DNA from: Ilex aquifolium
Taxonomy: Eukaryota; Streptophyta; Magnoliopsida; Aquifoliales; Aquifoliaceae
NCBI GenBank assembly: GCA_951799425.1
Contig: OX637393.1
Coordinates: 36,839,744 to 36,903,743 of the forward strand
DNA length: 64,000 nucleotides
Direction of reading: 5' to 3'
Below, one piece after another: positions 10,894-23,400 of the stretch (positions are counted from its first letter, which is position 1; each line of letters begins with the position of its first letter). Position numbers and translations under genes: made by a program. The notes under the pieces are model-generated. The model searched no databases and was not told where the DNA came from. It was given only the letters and a program-made list of their open reading frames with translations.

Positions 10894-13698
10894 GAATGAC
10901 AAATTATATGCTGAGAAGCAGCGGAAGCAAAGAGTAAAAGGGGATTTTTTTTTTTTTTGAATCTTTGTATGTCTACACTGTAGAGGTGATAGGAATATTG
11001 AATGAGATTTGTAAAAGGTGGAGAGAAAGGTTCATTGGAATGAAATGGATGATAATTAGATGTTCTTACCATATGAGATTATGTTACATTTATATTATAA
11101 TAATCTTCATTGTATCCTTTTTGTATATAACTTCTTTTACACATTCTTTTAAAATGTTTGGTTCTTGGTAGAAAGACTATTCATGCTCCATGTCTGGAGG
11201 TCACAACCCTGGACCTTTTGGTCCGCAAAACCATCAACTGATTGAAAATGAAAAAGTGCTGCAAATTGGTGATGGCTTATCCATAGAGTCAATAAAAAGC
11301 TTGAGAGGGGGGGGGAGGGGGGGGGGGGGGGGGGGGTGAAGTTTAGATAGCGTAAAACTATCGAGTGGTTTAAGGGGATAATTTTTAAATTGTATATGGT
11401 GATATTATAATATGTACTGGATATAAACATCAGTATTGAAGGCCCTATTTAGGTGTTTTCCATCAACTAATCAGTTTTTTCAACCCTCATCTTCAATGGA
11501 ATGTGTGGAGCAATTTTTATGTAATTTTATTTGACTATGGAAGCACACATCATAGTCACCAAAGGAAAGGAGGATATGGTCTTGTCTTGGTTGAGTGAAA
11601 AGGAGACCTTGAAGCCAGAATGTGTAATCAGATTTTCAATAAAAAATGAATCTCAGTTTCAAGCCTGGACAAGGTAAATGCCAAAGAAACAAAGAGCATT
11701 ACAGCATGACTAGACAATAGAAATTACATGGTTGGTTTGTGGATTGGATTATCTCTATTCAAGGTATTAGGGAGGATTCAGGAAGGTTGTGACTGAGAGT
11801 ACTGCTATTTCTTGGCAATCTGGATTGGAAAGAGCAAGAAAGTTTTTCAACTTTCTGAGTTTATGTAAACTGCTTTTTCTGTCACTCCCATTGATCATGC
11901 TTTCCTTGTTTATAGCCAATTGTGGCTTGAAGTGTTATAACTTGTTGCAACTCTGGGCAGAGCTTGTGAGAGGAATGCTCAGGACTATCTTTCTTTGTTT
12001 TCCTGACAGATTTGAGGGCTCCTGGTTTTCTGTCATTATCACAATTACATTGTGGAAGGAAACCATAACACGGTTGAATATCGCCGTATTGCCCATCAAC
12101 TTGTAAAGCACCAAGATATATTTATCAAGAAGTCCCGAAATAGTATTAGGCAATACTCACCAAATGCTAGATGGAAGAAGAAATTAGATATGATGAGATT
12201 AAGGTCATATCGAGGTGTCACGGAACGGTATCACTGACCACTCAGTCAAGTTGTTTGAGACGTATCCCAGTCAAGTTGACACGAAATTTATATTAGTCTA
12301 GGAATGGAAGGTGCCAAGTTGGATAAGGCTTGTCGTAGCCATATTGCCCAATACTTTGAAACACGAACAAGAGCTAAGGGTAGGGTAAGGCTTGTCACCT
12401 CTTCTCACCAAGGATGTTTAATGGCAATGCAGTCTTCATTGCTTCTGCTCTTCTGACAGAACTAATGGCCATTGAAGTATCCAACTCAGTTACTATGGCA
12501 TTGATAGCTTTCTTTATTTTATACAGATTTCTGGTAAAAAAGAAAGCTGCTTTTGATGTAGAGTCTCTTATTTAAGATTTAGGGTCAATCAGATGCTCAA
12601 CCCTCTCAATATCTTACTGAGAGATGACCCAAGTAACAGTTTTTGAAGCCAAAGAAGTTGCAAGAAAAAGTTTTGTGCAACAATTTGGACAAGATCAGAG
12701 TGAATATGCATATGACTATCAGTATTGGCTTGACGAGGGGCAATGTTCATTAGTCCTTTCTGAGGACAGACTTAATTGTCCTAAACTTCAACTCTCTAGA
12801 GAGATTATGCATAGACTTGAATTTTCAATAAATTTATGGCATGCTTCGCTTTCATTATTATTATCGTTTAAAGTAGCAGCCGATATCAATATGACTTGAC
12901 CGAGTCGTATCACCTTAAATTCTAAGACTGCACACATTCCATGTAAACAATGAGTCTAACTTGACTCTAATTGATTTGGAGACATCTTGGACGCTCAATC
13001 GAGTCATCAGTCTACGACGTCGTGATTCCATCCATGACACCTCCATATGGATTTAATTTCTCATCATGTCAACTTTTTCTTCTCTTTAGCCTTCGGTGGG
13101 CATTGATTGATACCGTTTCGTGACGCTTTGACTAACGTGTCGATGTGTTTTACGATTCGATTAATTTTCAATTTATTTTCCTCCAATTCCAGTCCAGCTT
13201 CATGCTGCTGATTGCAAAATAAAGATATTGTTCTGCTTAATCTGCAAAGGAGCTTTGCTATTATTGGTAAGCTGCTCAATATGACCTAATGGCTTATGGA
13301 CTTCACTTCAGGGAGCCTCTGAAGGTATCAGATGTGAGTCTGATGCCTTATTAACAGTTAGTATAACAATTTAACTGAATAGTTATCATAGTATTACAAT
13401 GTATTTATTTAAAAATCATTTTAGACAATGACCAACTTCTGCTCTTCTTGTTTTCCTAATCATTATGTGCATTGACACGTAGTATAATCATTCAATAATA
13501 AGTGAACAAGTGATCAATTTGACCTGTTTATAGTCGTTTCCGATTTAATACCTTTTCATATGATCTTAAAATTTGTGTAAAAATTACGAGTTTTTGTCTA
13601 ATTCCTTTGTACAATACATTTTTGATTCAATCAATCAGAATCATTTTGACCAAATTTACAAGAAGCATTTTGTTCAAAAACCACTCTAGATCGATGCA
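10894..13698. other. 3' flank of ATPase copy 1, decayed; no supported gene
   Basis: This stretch includes the 3' UTR. Short blocks match the flank of copy 2: GCAGCGGAAGCAAAGAGTAAAAGG near 10920 and 20628, the CACACAT..ATAGT..CACCA block near 11545 and 21225, and AATATGCATATGA..AG near 12703 and 21742. The tandem duplication therefore extended at least 1.5-2 kb past the stop codon. Open frames here (for example 11789-12106 and 12624-12899) are not conserved between copies and are not called. A nearly pure G run of about 30 bases lies at 11307-11336. Confidence 0.5.
11307..11336. repeat. Poly-G tract
   Basis: About 30 bases of G broken by a single A. It could form G-quadruplex-type structure; tract length is unreliable in most sequencing. 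Confidence 0.8.
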
Positions 13699-13706
13699 CT
13701 TCAGTG

Positions 13707-14748
13707 CAGGGGCGGAGCCAAAAAAATTTGTTCAGGGTGGGCACTTTAATTACGTACTCTAAATTTTTTTTTTTCTAACCAATCACACTATATAATATAT
13801 TTATATTTATTATGTCACATTTGATACATGAAATCCATTTAACATAAAAAAAATCCCAAAAAATAATACATATTGTATATGTACAAAAAATAACTAATTA
13901 TCACCATCGTACAAAATGGAGCTAATTGTTATTTTTGTAATTAAAAAATATTAGTTATTCACTAACAATTCATTAAATTTATTAAATAAATGATATTTTA
14001 AATGCACTGAGATATTAACATTGTAAAACTATTAAACTAAAATTTAAGAGTTAAACATAGTAAAAAAATTGACACATAATAAAGATTATAATTAATACTC
14101 GAATAAAAATAGAGACGATTTTTTGTAAAAAAAAAAAAAAAGAAGTTAAATGAGGTCAATTGCAAGAACTTTCACTTACAAAAATTCATAAATAATAAAA
14201 TTAAGGTCATCTAGAGAAAGCCTTAATAAAATAAAAAAATTGTCTCATTGTTCTATTTGCCTTTACATTACTATTCATTATTATCTATATGATTATAAGT
14301 TTTGTAGAAAAGTTTAAAACTTCATAATATACCCATAAAAAACTGAGAATATATGATACATTATGATCAACTGAGAACTCAATTGGTTACAAAATTGGAT
14401 TGATACTAAATTTCAACAATTTAGGATTCATCCCAAGTTTTGGGGATCAATTCTAACTCAATTATATTGAGTCGCAATTCAATCTATTTGAGTCGCAATT
14501 TAACGTGATTAAGTTTTAATTTTTTGTACGATACTTAAATTTCAAAAATATGGGCCCATAATTTTTTTTGTTTTATGTGGGCTTGGTTTTTTAATTTTTT
14601 TTGGTGAAGGTGGTAGGTCTAGTATTTTTGTCTTTAGTTTTGGGTGGACACAGATGATATATTATACAAATATACAAAGGTAATAAATTTTTTTTTTTTA
14701 AAGGGGTGGGCACTTGCCCACCCTGGGCCATGCATAATTCCGCCCGTA
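13707..14748. mobile_element. Non-autonomous hAT-type element between the ATPase genes
   Basis: The left end is CAGGGGCGGAGCCA and the right end is degraded (ATTCCGCCCGTA), with GGGTGGGCAC and GTGGGCACTTGCCCACCC as inverted subterminal matches. CTTCAGTG flanks both ends (13699-13706 and 14749-14756; a 9-bp reading, ACTTCAGTG, is also possible). The interior is about 1 kb of AT-rich non-coding DNA. Confidence 0.8.
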
Positions 14749-14756
14749 CTTCAGTG

Positions 14757-15330
14757 CCCTTCGAGTTGATGGCTCATATAGGAACATTGAATCATGCATT
14801 TTCATTGGTCACTGGACTACCCAAAATAAGCTGTCTTTCTAATTATAGTGGTTCTGGTTTAATTGAATGTAATGAAAGAAATCTTTAGGGTGGTTCAGTA
14901 GTTGAATTTGACTTTTGAGTACCCTTGTTCTTTTACAGACATGCTATAACTCATCTCAAATTATGGTGGTCGACTGTTGAACTCGAGAGAGTAATCCGCG
15001 CAAGATTAAACACCTTATAACAAAAAAAAAAAAAAAGAATGCAATGAAAAAAAGATAAATTATTTGTAGGTTTGTTATTAGTAACACTATATGACCATAG
15101 TTAGGTGGTGTTGTTACCATTACCCCTAATATTTACTCGATTGGAAGATGGTTGATTCCATTTTGCTCGGAAGCTTCTTGGTTTTCACTGACAATGACAC
15201 GACCATTTGCAGGGAGGAGTTCAACCCGAATAAGAAAACATAGCAATTACTGGAAATACGGGGTTTACGGGTAAGCTGGAAAGAATTTAATCGGATTCAG
15301 TCTTAGACAATGACCAACATTATGGCAGTC
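14757..15330. other. Intergenic DNA, no supported feature
   Basis: Between the hAT element and the conserved promoter of the second ATPase gene I see no gene, RNA or element boundary. Confidence 0.4.
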
Positions 15331-15334
15331 CATG

Positions 15335-15490
15335 TTTTAAGCTCTAACCATAATGTTAGCCGGTTGTTTTGGAGCCAAAACGAACCACCCATAATATAGA
15401 AATTAACGGTCAATAACGGTTTGTCCACTGCCATCGAGGTCGTACGGACGTCCACACTTGGTTATAAAGGAGAGGGGTCTCTATATATAC
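15335..15490 (+). promoter_or_regulatory. Proximal promoter of second H+-ATPase gene
   Basis: Matches the promoter of copy 1, including the GACGTCCACACTT block and TTATAAAGGAGAGGGGTCTCTATATATA. TATA candidates are at about 15462 and 15481; the latter is about 187 nt before the start codon. Differences from copy 1 are mainly small substitutions, with loss of the TTGGCGCCAAAA palindrome (here TTGGAGCCAAAA). Confidence 0.6.
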
Positions 15491-15535
15491 CTTCTGGGTT
15501 CTCTCATTTTGAGTCTCTTCTTTTATTGCATACAT

Positions 15536-15547
15536 ATGGGAGCCTGA
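15536..15547 (+). promoter_or_regulatory. Short uORF in the leader of the second H+-ATPase gene
   Basis: An upstream ATG gives M-G-A-stop, three codons, about 120 nt before the main start. It aligns with the second in-frame ATG of the copy 1 uORF. The leader therefore keeps an upstream ATG although the peptide differs. Confidence 0.45.
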
Positions 15548-15667
15548 GAGAGAGAAAGAGGAGGAGAAGTGAGACCAAAAGGAGGGAGATAGAGAGAGAG
15601 GAAGCTGCTCTCACCTTTCTTCCTTCATATTTGGTTGTTTGTGCCTTCTTTTTCTCTGTAAACAATC

Positions 15668-18600
15668 ATGGCCTCTAACATCTCTTTGGAGGAGATCAAG
15701 AATGAGCAAATCGACCTTGTAAGCACCTAAGCTTTTTTTTTTTTGAATGTTTGGTATATTTATCTTGATGAGATCTGAGGTTAGCCTTGTCGCCAATTAA
15801 AGGATGTCAATTGAGTCGTATCGGGTTGTTTTAAATTATTTTATATTTTGATCGTGTCATTTCGATTGTTTTCGTATTCGTGTTGATATTAATAATCATT
15901 TAATTTAGAAACAATTCATGCAACACTAGATAAAAGAATGAAAAAAAATATTTAATCCATTTATTCATCCATGAATTCTGTCTCAGCCTTCATTTGCATC
16001 TCACTTAACCTCAAAATATGTGGAAGGATGCCCAGTAAGTTATTTTGTACATCTTTCCAATTTCACTAGAGCCTGACTCACATGATCAAATCTTGCTAAA
16101 CCCAACCCTTAGAGCTAAACCCATAGTATATATTCCTGGTAACTACATGGTGTATAATGGACAAATGACTGCATTTGTTCGAGAAGATTAACTGGGTGCT
16201 TTAAGAAACCCGAATACCTCCTAATTAGCACGGAAAAAACCTCGACCTTTATCGTATTTAAGCCAATAAAATATGTTTCAATGTTTCATTGATAAGTCAA
16301 TGGCTAGTGAGAAATGATAACAACATTTATATGAAGGATGCTTCTATTGGCAATAGTGTTCACTAAATTGCTTGTGTATGCAGGAGCACATCCCCATTGA
16401 GGAAGTATTTGAGCAGCTGAAGTGTACAAGGGAGGGCTTGACATCAGATGATGGAGCAAAGAGGCTTGAAATCTTTGGTCCTAACAAGCTTGAGGAGAAA
16501 AAGGCATACCTTCTTTCGTGTCTAAATTTATTTTCTTGTTTTGCGCACATCTCTTTCATGCATAAGCTTTTTAAGATGATAAATTGAAGTTTGAACAAAA
16601 TCTCTGGTGCAGGAAAGCAAACTGCTCAAGTTTTTGGGATTTATGTGGAATCCTCTTTCATGGGTCATGGAGCTTGCTGCTATCATGGCCATTGCTTTGG
16701 CAAATGGAGGGGTATATACAGTTTATCTCTCTTTCTCTTTCTCCATGGCTCTCTCACAAGGTCATAAATTAATCAACAATAAAATAAAATCTATGGAACA
16801 ATGCAGGGCAAGGCTCCCGATTGGCAAGATTTTGTCGGTATTATTGTGCTGCTTATTATCAACTCAACCATCAGCTTCATTGAAGAAAACAATGCAGGCA
16901 ATGCTGCTGCTGCCCTTATGGCCGGTCTTGCTCCCAAGACCAAGGTAACCTTGATCATCCTTATTTGTGCGCATCGCTTACATGGTTTGAGTTATCTAAT
17001 TCAAATTGCTGATTAATTGTTTGACACTATTGAAGGTGTTGAGAGATGGAAAATGGAGTGAGCAGGATGCCGCAATCTTGGTACCAGGGGATTTGATTAG
17101 TGTTAAGTTGGGAGATATCATCCCAGCTGATGCTCGTCTCTTGGAGGGAGATCCCCTCAAGATTGACCAGTCAGCCCTAACTGGTGAGTCCTTGCCTGTA
17201 ACCAAGCACCCTGGCGCTGAAGTGTTCTCCGGTTCCACCTGCAAGCAAGGTGAAATCGAGGCTGTGGTTATTGCCACTGGTGTCCACACTTTCTTTGGGA
17301 AGGCTGCCCACCTTGTTGACAGCACCAACCAAGTGGGTCATTTCCAAAAGGTATTCTTCCTGACCTGGTCAATAACGAATGAACAAAGTAAAAGTTCATC
17401 GCACACCATAATGTAATTCAATAATGTAGTTTTTGTGAATAAATGAAGTGTTAATACGGTTGTTGATGGTTTAATCAGGTGTTGACTGCCATTGGGAACT
17501 TCTGTATCTGCTCCATTGCTGTGGGTATGGTGATAGAGATTGTGGTTATGTACCCAATCCAGCACCGAAAATACAGAGAGGGTATTGACAATCTGCTAGT
17601 GCTGCTCATTGGAGGAATCCCAATTGCTATGCCAACAGTGTTGTCTGTGACAATGGCTATTGGTTCTCATCGGTTGTCACAACAAGGTGCCATTACAAAG
17701 AGGATGACTGCTATTGAGGAAATGGCTGGCATGGATGTCCTTTGCAGTGACAAGACTGGGACCCTCACCCTCAACAAGCTTAGTGTAGACAAGACCTTGA
17801 TTGAGGTTGGTGACTCAAAACCAAATTCATAAATTGGGGACATCACTCTGGTGTTTGTATGGTCTGAGAAAAAACTAATTGAGCACAGGTTTTATGTCTT
17901 ATCACTGGATTTGTTTTGGTTGCAGGTGTTCCCGAAAAACATGGATAAGGACGCCGTTCTCTTGCATGCTGCAATGGCTTCTAGAGTTGAGAACCAGGAT
18001 GCCATTGATGCTTCAATTGTAGGGATGTTGGGTGACCCCAAGGAGGTATTTGCTGGATTAGCTCTCAAAGATTATTGATGATGCCTGTTTGCATAAAATG
18101 AAACCTTCTTTTTCTACTTTCTCATGAACTTTGTAGGCAAGAGCAGGAATCACAGAGGTGCATTTCCTGCCCTTCAACCCTGTGGAAAAGCGCACTGCAA
18201 TCACCTACATTGACTCCAGTGGTAATTGGCATCGCAGCAGCAAGGGTGCTCCCGAGCAAGTAAGACACTTCTTGATTAGCACCATTGTACTTGCAAATAT
18301 TTTGGTTCACAGATCTAACTCATTCACTGCTATACCAGATTATTGATCTCTGTGAACTCAAGGGGGATGTTAGAAAGAAGGCCCATGAAATCATTGACAA
18401 TTTTGCCAATCGTGGTCTTCGATCTCTGGGTGTTGCACGACAGGTGATTTAATGTGCATCATTTGTTCATAATACTAGAGAATTTAGGCTGGTGAGCTTT
18501 CCTTGCTAATTTAAATATGGCTACTTGATATGATTACAGACTGTACCAGAGAAGACCAAGGAGAGTGCTGGTGCACCTTGGGAGTTTGTTGGTTTGTTGC

Positions 18601-20591
18601 CTCTCTTTGATCCTCCAAGACATGATAGTGCAGAGACCATCCGTAAAGCTCTTGATCTCGGTGTAAATGTCAAGATGATCACTGGTGACCAGCTTGCAAT
18701 TGGCAAAGAGACTGGTCGTAGGCTAGGCATGGGCACCAACATGTATCCTTCATCCTCCCTACTAGGTCAGAGCAAGGATGAGTCCATAGCTTCCATTCCC
18801 ATTGATGAACTCATTGAGAAGGCTGATGGATTTGCCGGAGTTTTCCCTGGTAAATTAGATCTTATTTAACTAAATAAGAATTTTTAAGTTGCAATGAATT
18901 AAGAAATGATTGGTTGTTGCTAGTACATTTAATACCGATTTGGGCTTTTTCAGAGCACAAGTATGAGATTGTTAAGAAACTGCAAGAGAGGAAGCACATT
19001 TGTGGAATGACAGGAGATGGTGTGAATGATGCCCCAGCACTCAAGAGGGCAGACATTGGTATTGCAGTGGCAGACGCAACGGATGCAGCCCGAGGTGCAT
19101 CTGACATTGTATTGACCGAGCCAGGACTTAGTGTGATTGTGAGCGCTGTTTTGACTAGCAGAGCCATCTTCCAGAGGATGAAGAACTACACCATTTATGC
19201 TGTTTCAATCACAATTCGTATTGTGATGGGCTTCATGCTCATTGCATTGATCTGGAAGTTTGACTTCTCACCTTTCATGGTCCTGATCATTGCCATCCTA
19301 AATGATGGAACCATCATGACCATATCTAAGGATAGGGTGAAGCCATCTCCTGTGCCCGACTCATGGAAGCTTAAGGAAATCTTTGCCACTGGGATTGTCC
19401 TTGGAAGCTACCTTGCTATCATGACTGTGGTGTTCTTCTGGCTGGCAGTTGACACAGATTTCTTTTCAGTAAGTTGAATTACAGTACACTGGTTCAAATT
19501 AGAAGCAAGCACTAATACCTTTATCATTTTGCAGAAAATTTTTGGTGTTAGATCAATCAGAAGCAATCCAAATGAGCTTACCTCAGCCCTTTACCTTCAA
19601 GTGAGCATTGTGAGTCAAGCACTCATCTTTGTGACTAGGTCCCGAAGCTGGTCATTTGTTGAGCGCCCTGGTTTCTTGCTTGTTAGTGCCTTTATTGCAG
19701 CCCAGTTGGTAAGTCTCTCTCTCTCTCTTTAATATGGAAATCCATGTTGCACCTTCCTGGTGTACTTTGATCACAACACTGTTTTACTAACTCGAGTGAG
19801 TGATCAATGTAGGTAGCTACGACCATTGCTGTGTATGCAAACTGGAGCTTCGCTAGGATTGAAGGCATTGGTTGGGGATGGGCTGGAGTGATCTGGATCT
19901 TTAGTGTTGCTACCTACTTCCCTCTTGATGTCCTCAAGTTCATCATCCGCTATGCATTGAGTGGCAAGGCTTGGGATTCTATGATCCAGAACAAGGTACC
20001 TGAACAAACTCGAAAACAATGTCAAAGCTAAAAAGCATACTACAACTATATCAGTATTGTTTACTCACTTTTAAGTTTTCCTTTCTAATGGTCTAGACTG
20101 CTTTCACGACGAAGAAGGATTATGGCAAGGGCGAGAGAGAGGCACAGTGGGCCACGGCTCAACGCACGCTTCATGGCCTTCAGACTGCAGAAACTTCAGG
20201 CTTGTTCAATGAGAAGAACAATTACCGGGAGTTGTCTGAGATTGCTGAGCAGGCTAAGAAACGGGCTGAAGTTGCAAGGTACATACGTAACCAACAGTGT
20301 GCATAGACCTATTGACCATTTCAGGCATTTCCTGTAGAAATTTAGACAAAGACCAATGACTTTTGCATATATCTTTTAAAGTTTGTATGTAGGACATGTT
20401 TTATATTTGTATAGAAGTTCAATTCTATGCGATTATTTTTGATAAATGTTCTTAATAACCAAGTTTTATATTCTCACAAGATATGCAATTTCAGGTTAAG
20501 AGAGCTCCATACCCTTAAGGGGCACGTTGAATCAGTGGTCAAGCTGAAGGGATTGGACATTGAAACTATCCAACAGCACTATACGGTGTAA
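15668..20591 (+). CDS. PMA: Plasma-membrane H+-ATPase, P3A-type, copy 2 (15 exons, 952 aa)
   Basis: Tandem paralog of the gene at 4531, same strand, about 4.8 kb downstream. Exons: 15668-15718, 16384-16503, 16613-16711, 16807-16944, 17036-17350, 17479-17805, 17926-18045, 18137-18259, 18339-18443, 18540-18849, 18954-19468, 19535-19708, 19813-19995, 20097-20278, 20495-20591. Every exon length equals that of copy 1. Actuator, phosphorylation, nucleotide-binding and membrane Asn-Asp motifs and the QQHYTV tail are all intact. About 25 residue differences were counted by eye (for example Cys77 to Leu, Asp/Ala in the HPG-EV loop, Val-Ala-Ser to Val-Ala-Thr in a C-terminal membrane segment, AKRRAE to AKKRAE), so roughly 97% identity. 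Intron 1 is much shorter (665 bp) because it lacks the hAT insert. Intron 2 is again GC-AG (16504-16612). Asn replaces the Ser899-equivalent here too. Both copies look functional. Confidence 0.95.
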
Positions 20592-21321
20592 GAATAACGA
20601 GGGTTAAACAAATTACATGCTATGAAGCAGCGGAAGCAAAGAGTAAAAGGGGACTTTTTTCGAATGTTTATTTATTTACATTGTTGGTAGGAATACTGTA
20701 GTAAAACGGATTTTTTTAGATGTTTATTTGATTATATTGTAGAGGTGATAGGAATGCTGGATGAGATTTGTCATCAGTGGGAGAAAAAAGGTTCATTGGA
20801 ATGAAATGGATGAGAATTATAATTGCTTACTATATAAATCATGTTCCCTTTCTGTTTTGATAATCTTATTCGTATCTAGTTTGACTGTTTCACCACTTTG
20901 GCATTTAGTCCATCACCTGGTTGAATATGAAAAAGAGCTTCAAATTGGGCAGGGCTGATCCTTCTAGCCAGTAGGTGTAATAATTTCACTCAGTGCTTTA
21001 ATAGGATGATTTTTTTTTATTGTAATAGGTGATATTTTTGCATGCTCTGAATATAAATATCATTATATATGGCCTTGTTTAGGCATTTTCTGCTCACAAT
21101 TCAAACTTGTCTGAGTTATTTATCATACAGTTATATGATGCCGATTATTTTGTGCTTTTTACAACGTTCGCCCTCTAGGCAGCATACAGACCGAATCTTA
21201 TGTAATTTCATCCAGCTATGAATGCACACATAATAGTTCACCAGGGGGAAGGCTATGGCCTATCTGTGTTTTGCTTCCACAGTGAACTGTGTGATGACAG
21301 GAAATCAGGAGCCTTCAAATC
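20592..21321. other. 3' flank of ATPase copy 2
   Basis: Contains the 3' UTR and a stretch partly alignable with the copy 1 flank. There is no other gene. It ends at the left boundary of the triplicated unit. Confidence 0.5.
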
Positions 21322-21924
21322 TTTTTGGAAAATTAAGAAAGAAAGTCTTGAGTATTCCTTGCACAAGCTCTCCCCAGAATTACAAAAAATTATTAACACT
21401 TAGATACACTTCAAGGCACAATTAGGCCTACCAAAGTGAAAAGCATGATCAATACCAGTGAAATGGAAAGCACTTTCATAAGCTCAGAAAGCTAAAGAGC
21501 CTGTTTTTTTCCTTCCTATTCAGATTGCCAAAAATTAGTAGTCATCTCAGCAACTACCCCTCTGAATTATCCCCAATTCCTAAAATTTATAAGTCAATCC
21601 ACAAGTAGGTACAACCCTCTCAAATCTACTGCTGACAGATGACCCCGCCACCCCGCCACCCCACCCCCACCCCAAAAAAAACACTACATTACAAGAATTT
21701 TTGGGGTTGTGCAAAAAATTGGTCAAACATCATCGCAAATATGCATATGAATAGCAATTTTGGCTCGAGGAGGGGAAATGTTTGTTAGTTGTTTCTAAAG
21801 GAAGACTTGATTATCAAGAACAACGAAAATGAGCCCATTAGATTTTGAAGTTTTGATCCCAGTGAATAAAATTATTTTTTGTCGAGTGGTTTCTTGTATT
21901 TTAAGATAAGTAATGCTTATGTAG

Positions 21925-22320
21925 GTGTTTTCTTCCTGCTATGATGGACTTATCCGGTTAATGGATGTTGAGAAGGAGGTATTTGATCTAATATATTCAA
22001 GTGAATATGGTATATTTTGTATTTCTCAACGTCTAGATGATGGGAAGTCCTTATACTTTAGTGAGGGTCTTGGCGTAGTGATATTTGGGATGAGGGAGCA
22101 GGAAAATATTCATTCTCATTGCACTTGCATGACAATAGAATCAACACCATAGATTTTAACTTAGAAAACAGTAACATCATGGCTACAAGTTCCACTAATG
22201 GGCTGGACTGCCTGTATTTGGGATTTGAGATATATTGATTCAGATAAGCTGAAATCTTCTAAGACAGTTGGCCATAAAATGGTTGTCCATTCTGCTTAGT
22301 ATTCACGAGTTGGGTGCAAG
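21925..22320 (+). pseudogene. WD-repeat protein (WDR76-like) fragment, unit 1
   Basis: Begins right after an acceptor-like TTATGTAG and reads FSSCYDGLIRLMDVEKEVFD, then the TSST.G...C(I)WDLR type of WD-repeat ending. These are typical of plant WDR76/DDB2-like beta-propeller proteins. A one-base loss destroys the V-DIWDE segment at about 22078. A second frameshift precedes CIWDLR (about 22210), and an in-frame stop follows VVHSA (about 22298). One propeller fragment with three lesions and no downstream exons: a dead gene piece. Family assignment is by motif recall. Confidence 0.6.
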
Positions 22321-22540
22321 CAAAAAGGTATTGTATAGTCGATGACCCCAAAAGTCACGGGGAGCACAATAATGGCCTTTCATTTCTCATCCTGATAAAT
22401 CTTCAACAATAATGGCGTTTCAATTGTCATCCAGAATTCAAAACATGAGCTGTGTACTCTATATCAAGCTCATTGGTGACCTGCCAAGCACATAAATTTA
22501 GCAAAACTCCCCCAAAAAAAAAAAAGTGAGAGAGAAAATA

Positions 22541-22882
22541 ATGGAACCCAAGAGGGTGTGCGTTTTCATCTCCATAGCTGTTGTACTAATTGTGCTCAGC
22601 ACAAATATTCAAACAGCTGATAGTTCAGAGATCAAAAAAGGAAGCTCTTGGTGCAATGGAACCATCACAGACTGCATTGAAGAAGACGACCAAGAGTTCC
22701 TAATGGAGTCTGAAGTGAGCAGAAGGATTCTTCTAGACACCAACAAACTCACTGTCAAATCTCTCAACAAAGGATCAGCTGTATGTGATACAGATCGGTA
22801 TGGCAGTTGCATAGTTAAGATCGGCGAATACAATAGACCTTGTACGTACGAAAATCGATGTAAACGCGGTCCCCCACCATGA
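22541..22882 (+). CDS. RALF-like secreted peptide precursor, unit 1 (113 aa)
   Basis: RALFs are apoplastic peptide hormones sensed by FERONIA-type receptor kinases. The precursor has a signal peptide at ~1-27 (hydrophobic VCVFISIAVVLIVLS), the family's acidic propeptide WCNGTITDCIEEDDQEFLME (37-56), an S1P-type processing motif RRILL (61-65), and a C-terminal peptide with four Cys at 82, 90, 101 and 107 in CDTDRYGSC...YNRPCTYENRC. The C3-x5-C4 spacing and YNRxC are classic; the usual YISY receptor-binding motif after the cleavage site is missing and the C1-C2 loop is two residues shorter. The ATG at 22541 is preferred because the upstream in-frame GTG is not a plant start. No intron. AATATAAA-like sequence near 23010 could serve polyadenylation. 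Ends RGPPP. Likely a divergent active RALF; activity is not proven. Confidence 0.85.
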   Translation: MEPKRVCVFISIAVVLIVLSTNIQTADSSEIKKGSSWCNGTITDCIEEDDQEFLMESEVSRRILLDTNKLTVKSLNKGSAVCDTDRYGSCIVKIGEYNRPCTYENRCKRGPPP

Positions 22883-23100
22883 TCATAAAGAAGGAGAGAT
22901 ACCTGTGCTGTAATTAAATCTCTCAGACGAAACAATGATCTTGCTATGCGGTTTCTTTTTCATGCCTTTTTTATTTTATTTTATCTGTAACCTTGTTATG
23001 ATTGTAGTTAATATAAAATTCTCCCTCCATATACATGAATCCCTATAATTTGATGCCATGTTTGCTAAACAATTAGCTATCTCATTTCCACTCCTACGAA
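22883..23100. other. 3' flank of RALF-like gene
   Basis: AT-rich; holds the presumed 3' UTR and poly(A) signals only. Confidence 0.4.
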
Positions 23101-23393
23101 TCCAAGACACACACAAGCTACTAAAGCCACAGCAAAAGGACATTGTAAGAAGAGGTGGTCAAGGGAGGTTCAACAGAGCCATCACATAAGAGACACTCAA
23201 TATCTACAATAATTCTCCTTTGGTGAAGATTGCATCGAGTAGGAAGGATATTATTGATAACCCTCCATGCAAAATTTTTAATTTTATAGGGAATCTTCAA
23301 GAACCATATAAATTCACCAGGCCACTTCCCATTACTGATACTAGGCTTCCCTCCTCTGTTTAGATCACGAAGTAAACCTTGACCCATAATCAA
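23101..23393 (-). pseudogene. LINE reverse-transcriptase zinc-binding fragment, unit 1
   Basis: The minus strand reads W-x-F-I-W-F-L-K-I-P-x-K-I-K-N-F-A-W-R, then NILPT-C-NL--R-I and ECLLCD. This is the zf-RVT region at the C-terminus of plant L1-type LINE ORF2. Only about 90 codons remain, without RT upstream, so it is a relic. A small hAT element abuts its 5' side. Confidence 0.7.
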
Positions 23394-23400
23394 GTGGTAT

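Noticed and set aside
11789..12106. 105-codon ORF downstream of the first pump gene
   Set aside because: Not conserved at the corresponding place after copy 2, no recognisable motif, in decayed duplicated flank.
22526..22540. Extension of the RALF ORF to an upstream GTG (five extra codons)
   Set aside because: Plant nuclear genes start at ATG; the ATG at 22541 begins directly at the signal peptide. The same applies at 43286 and 55060.
22609..22935. 108-codon minus-strand ORF opposite each RALF gene
   Set aside because: It is conserved only because the overlapping RALF sequence is duplicated; no domain, and the plus-strand frame is clearly the real one.
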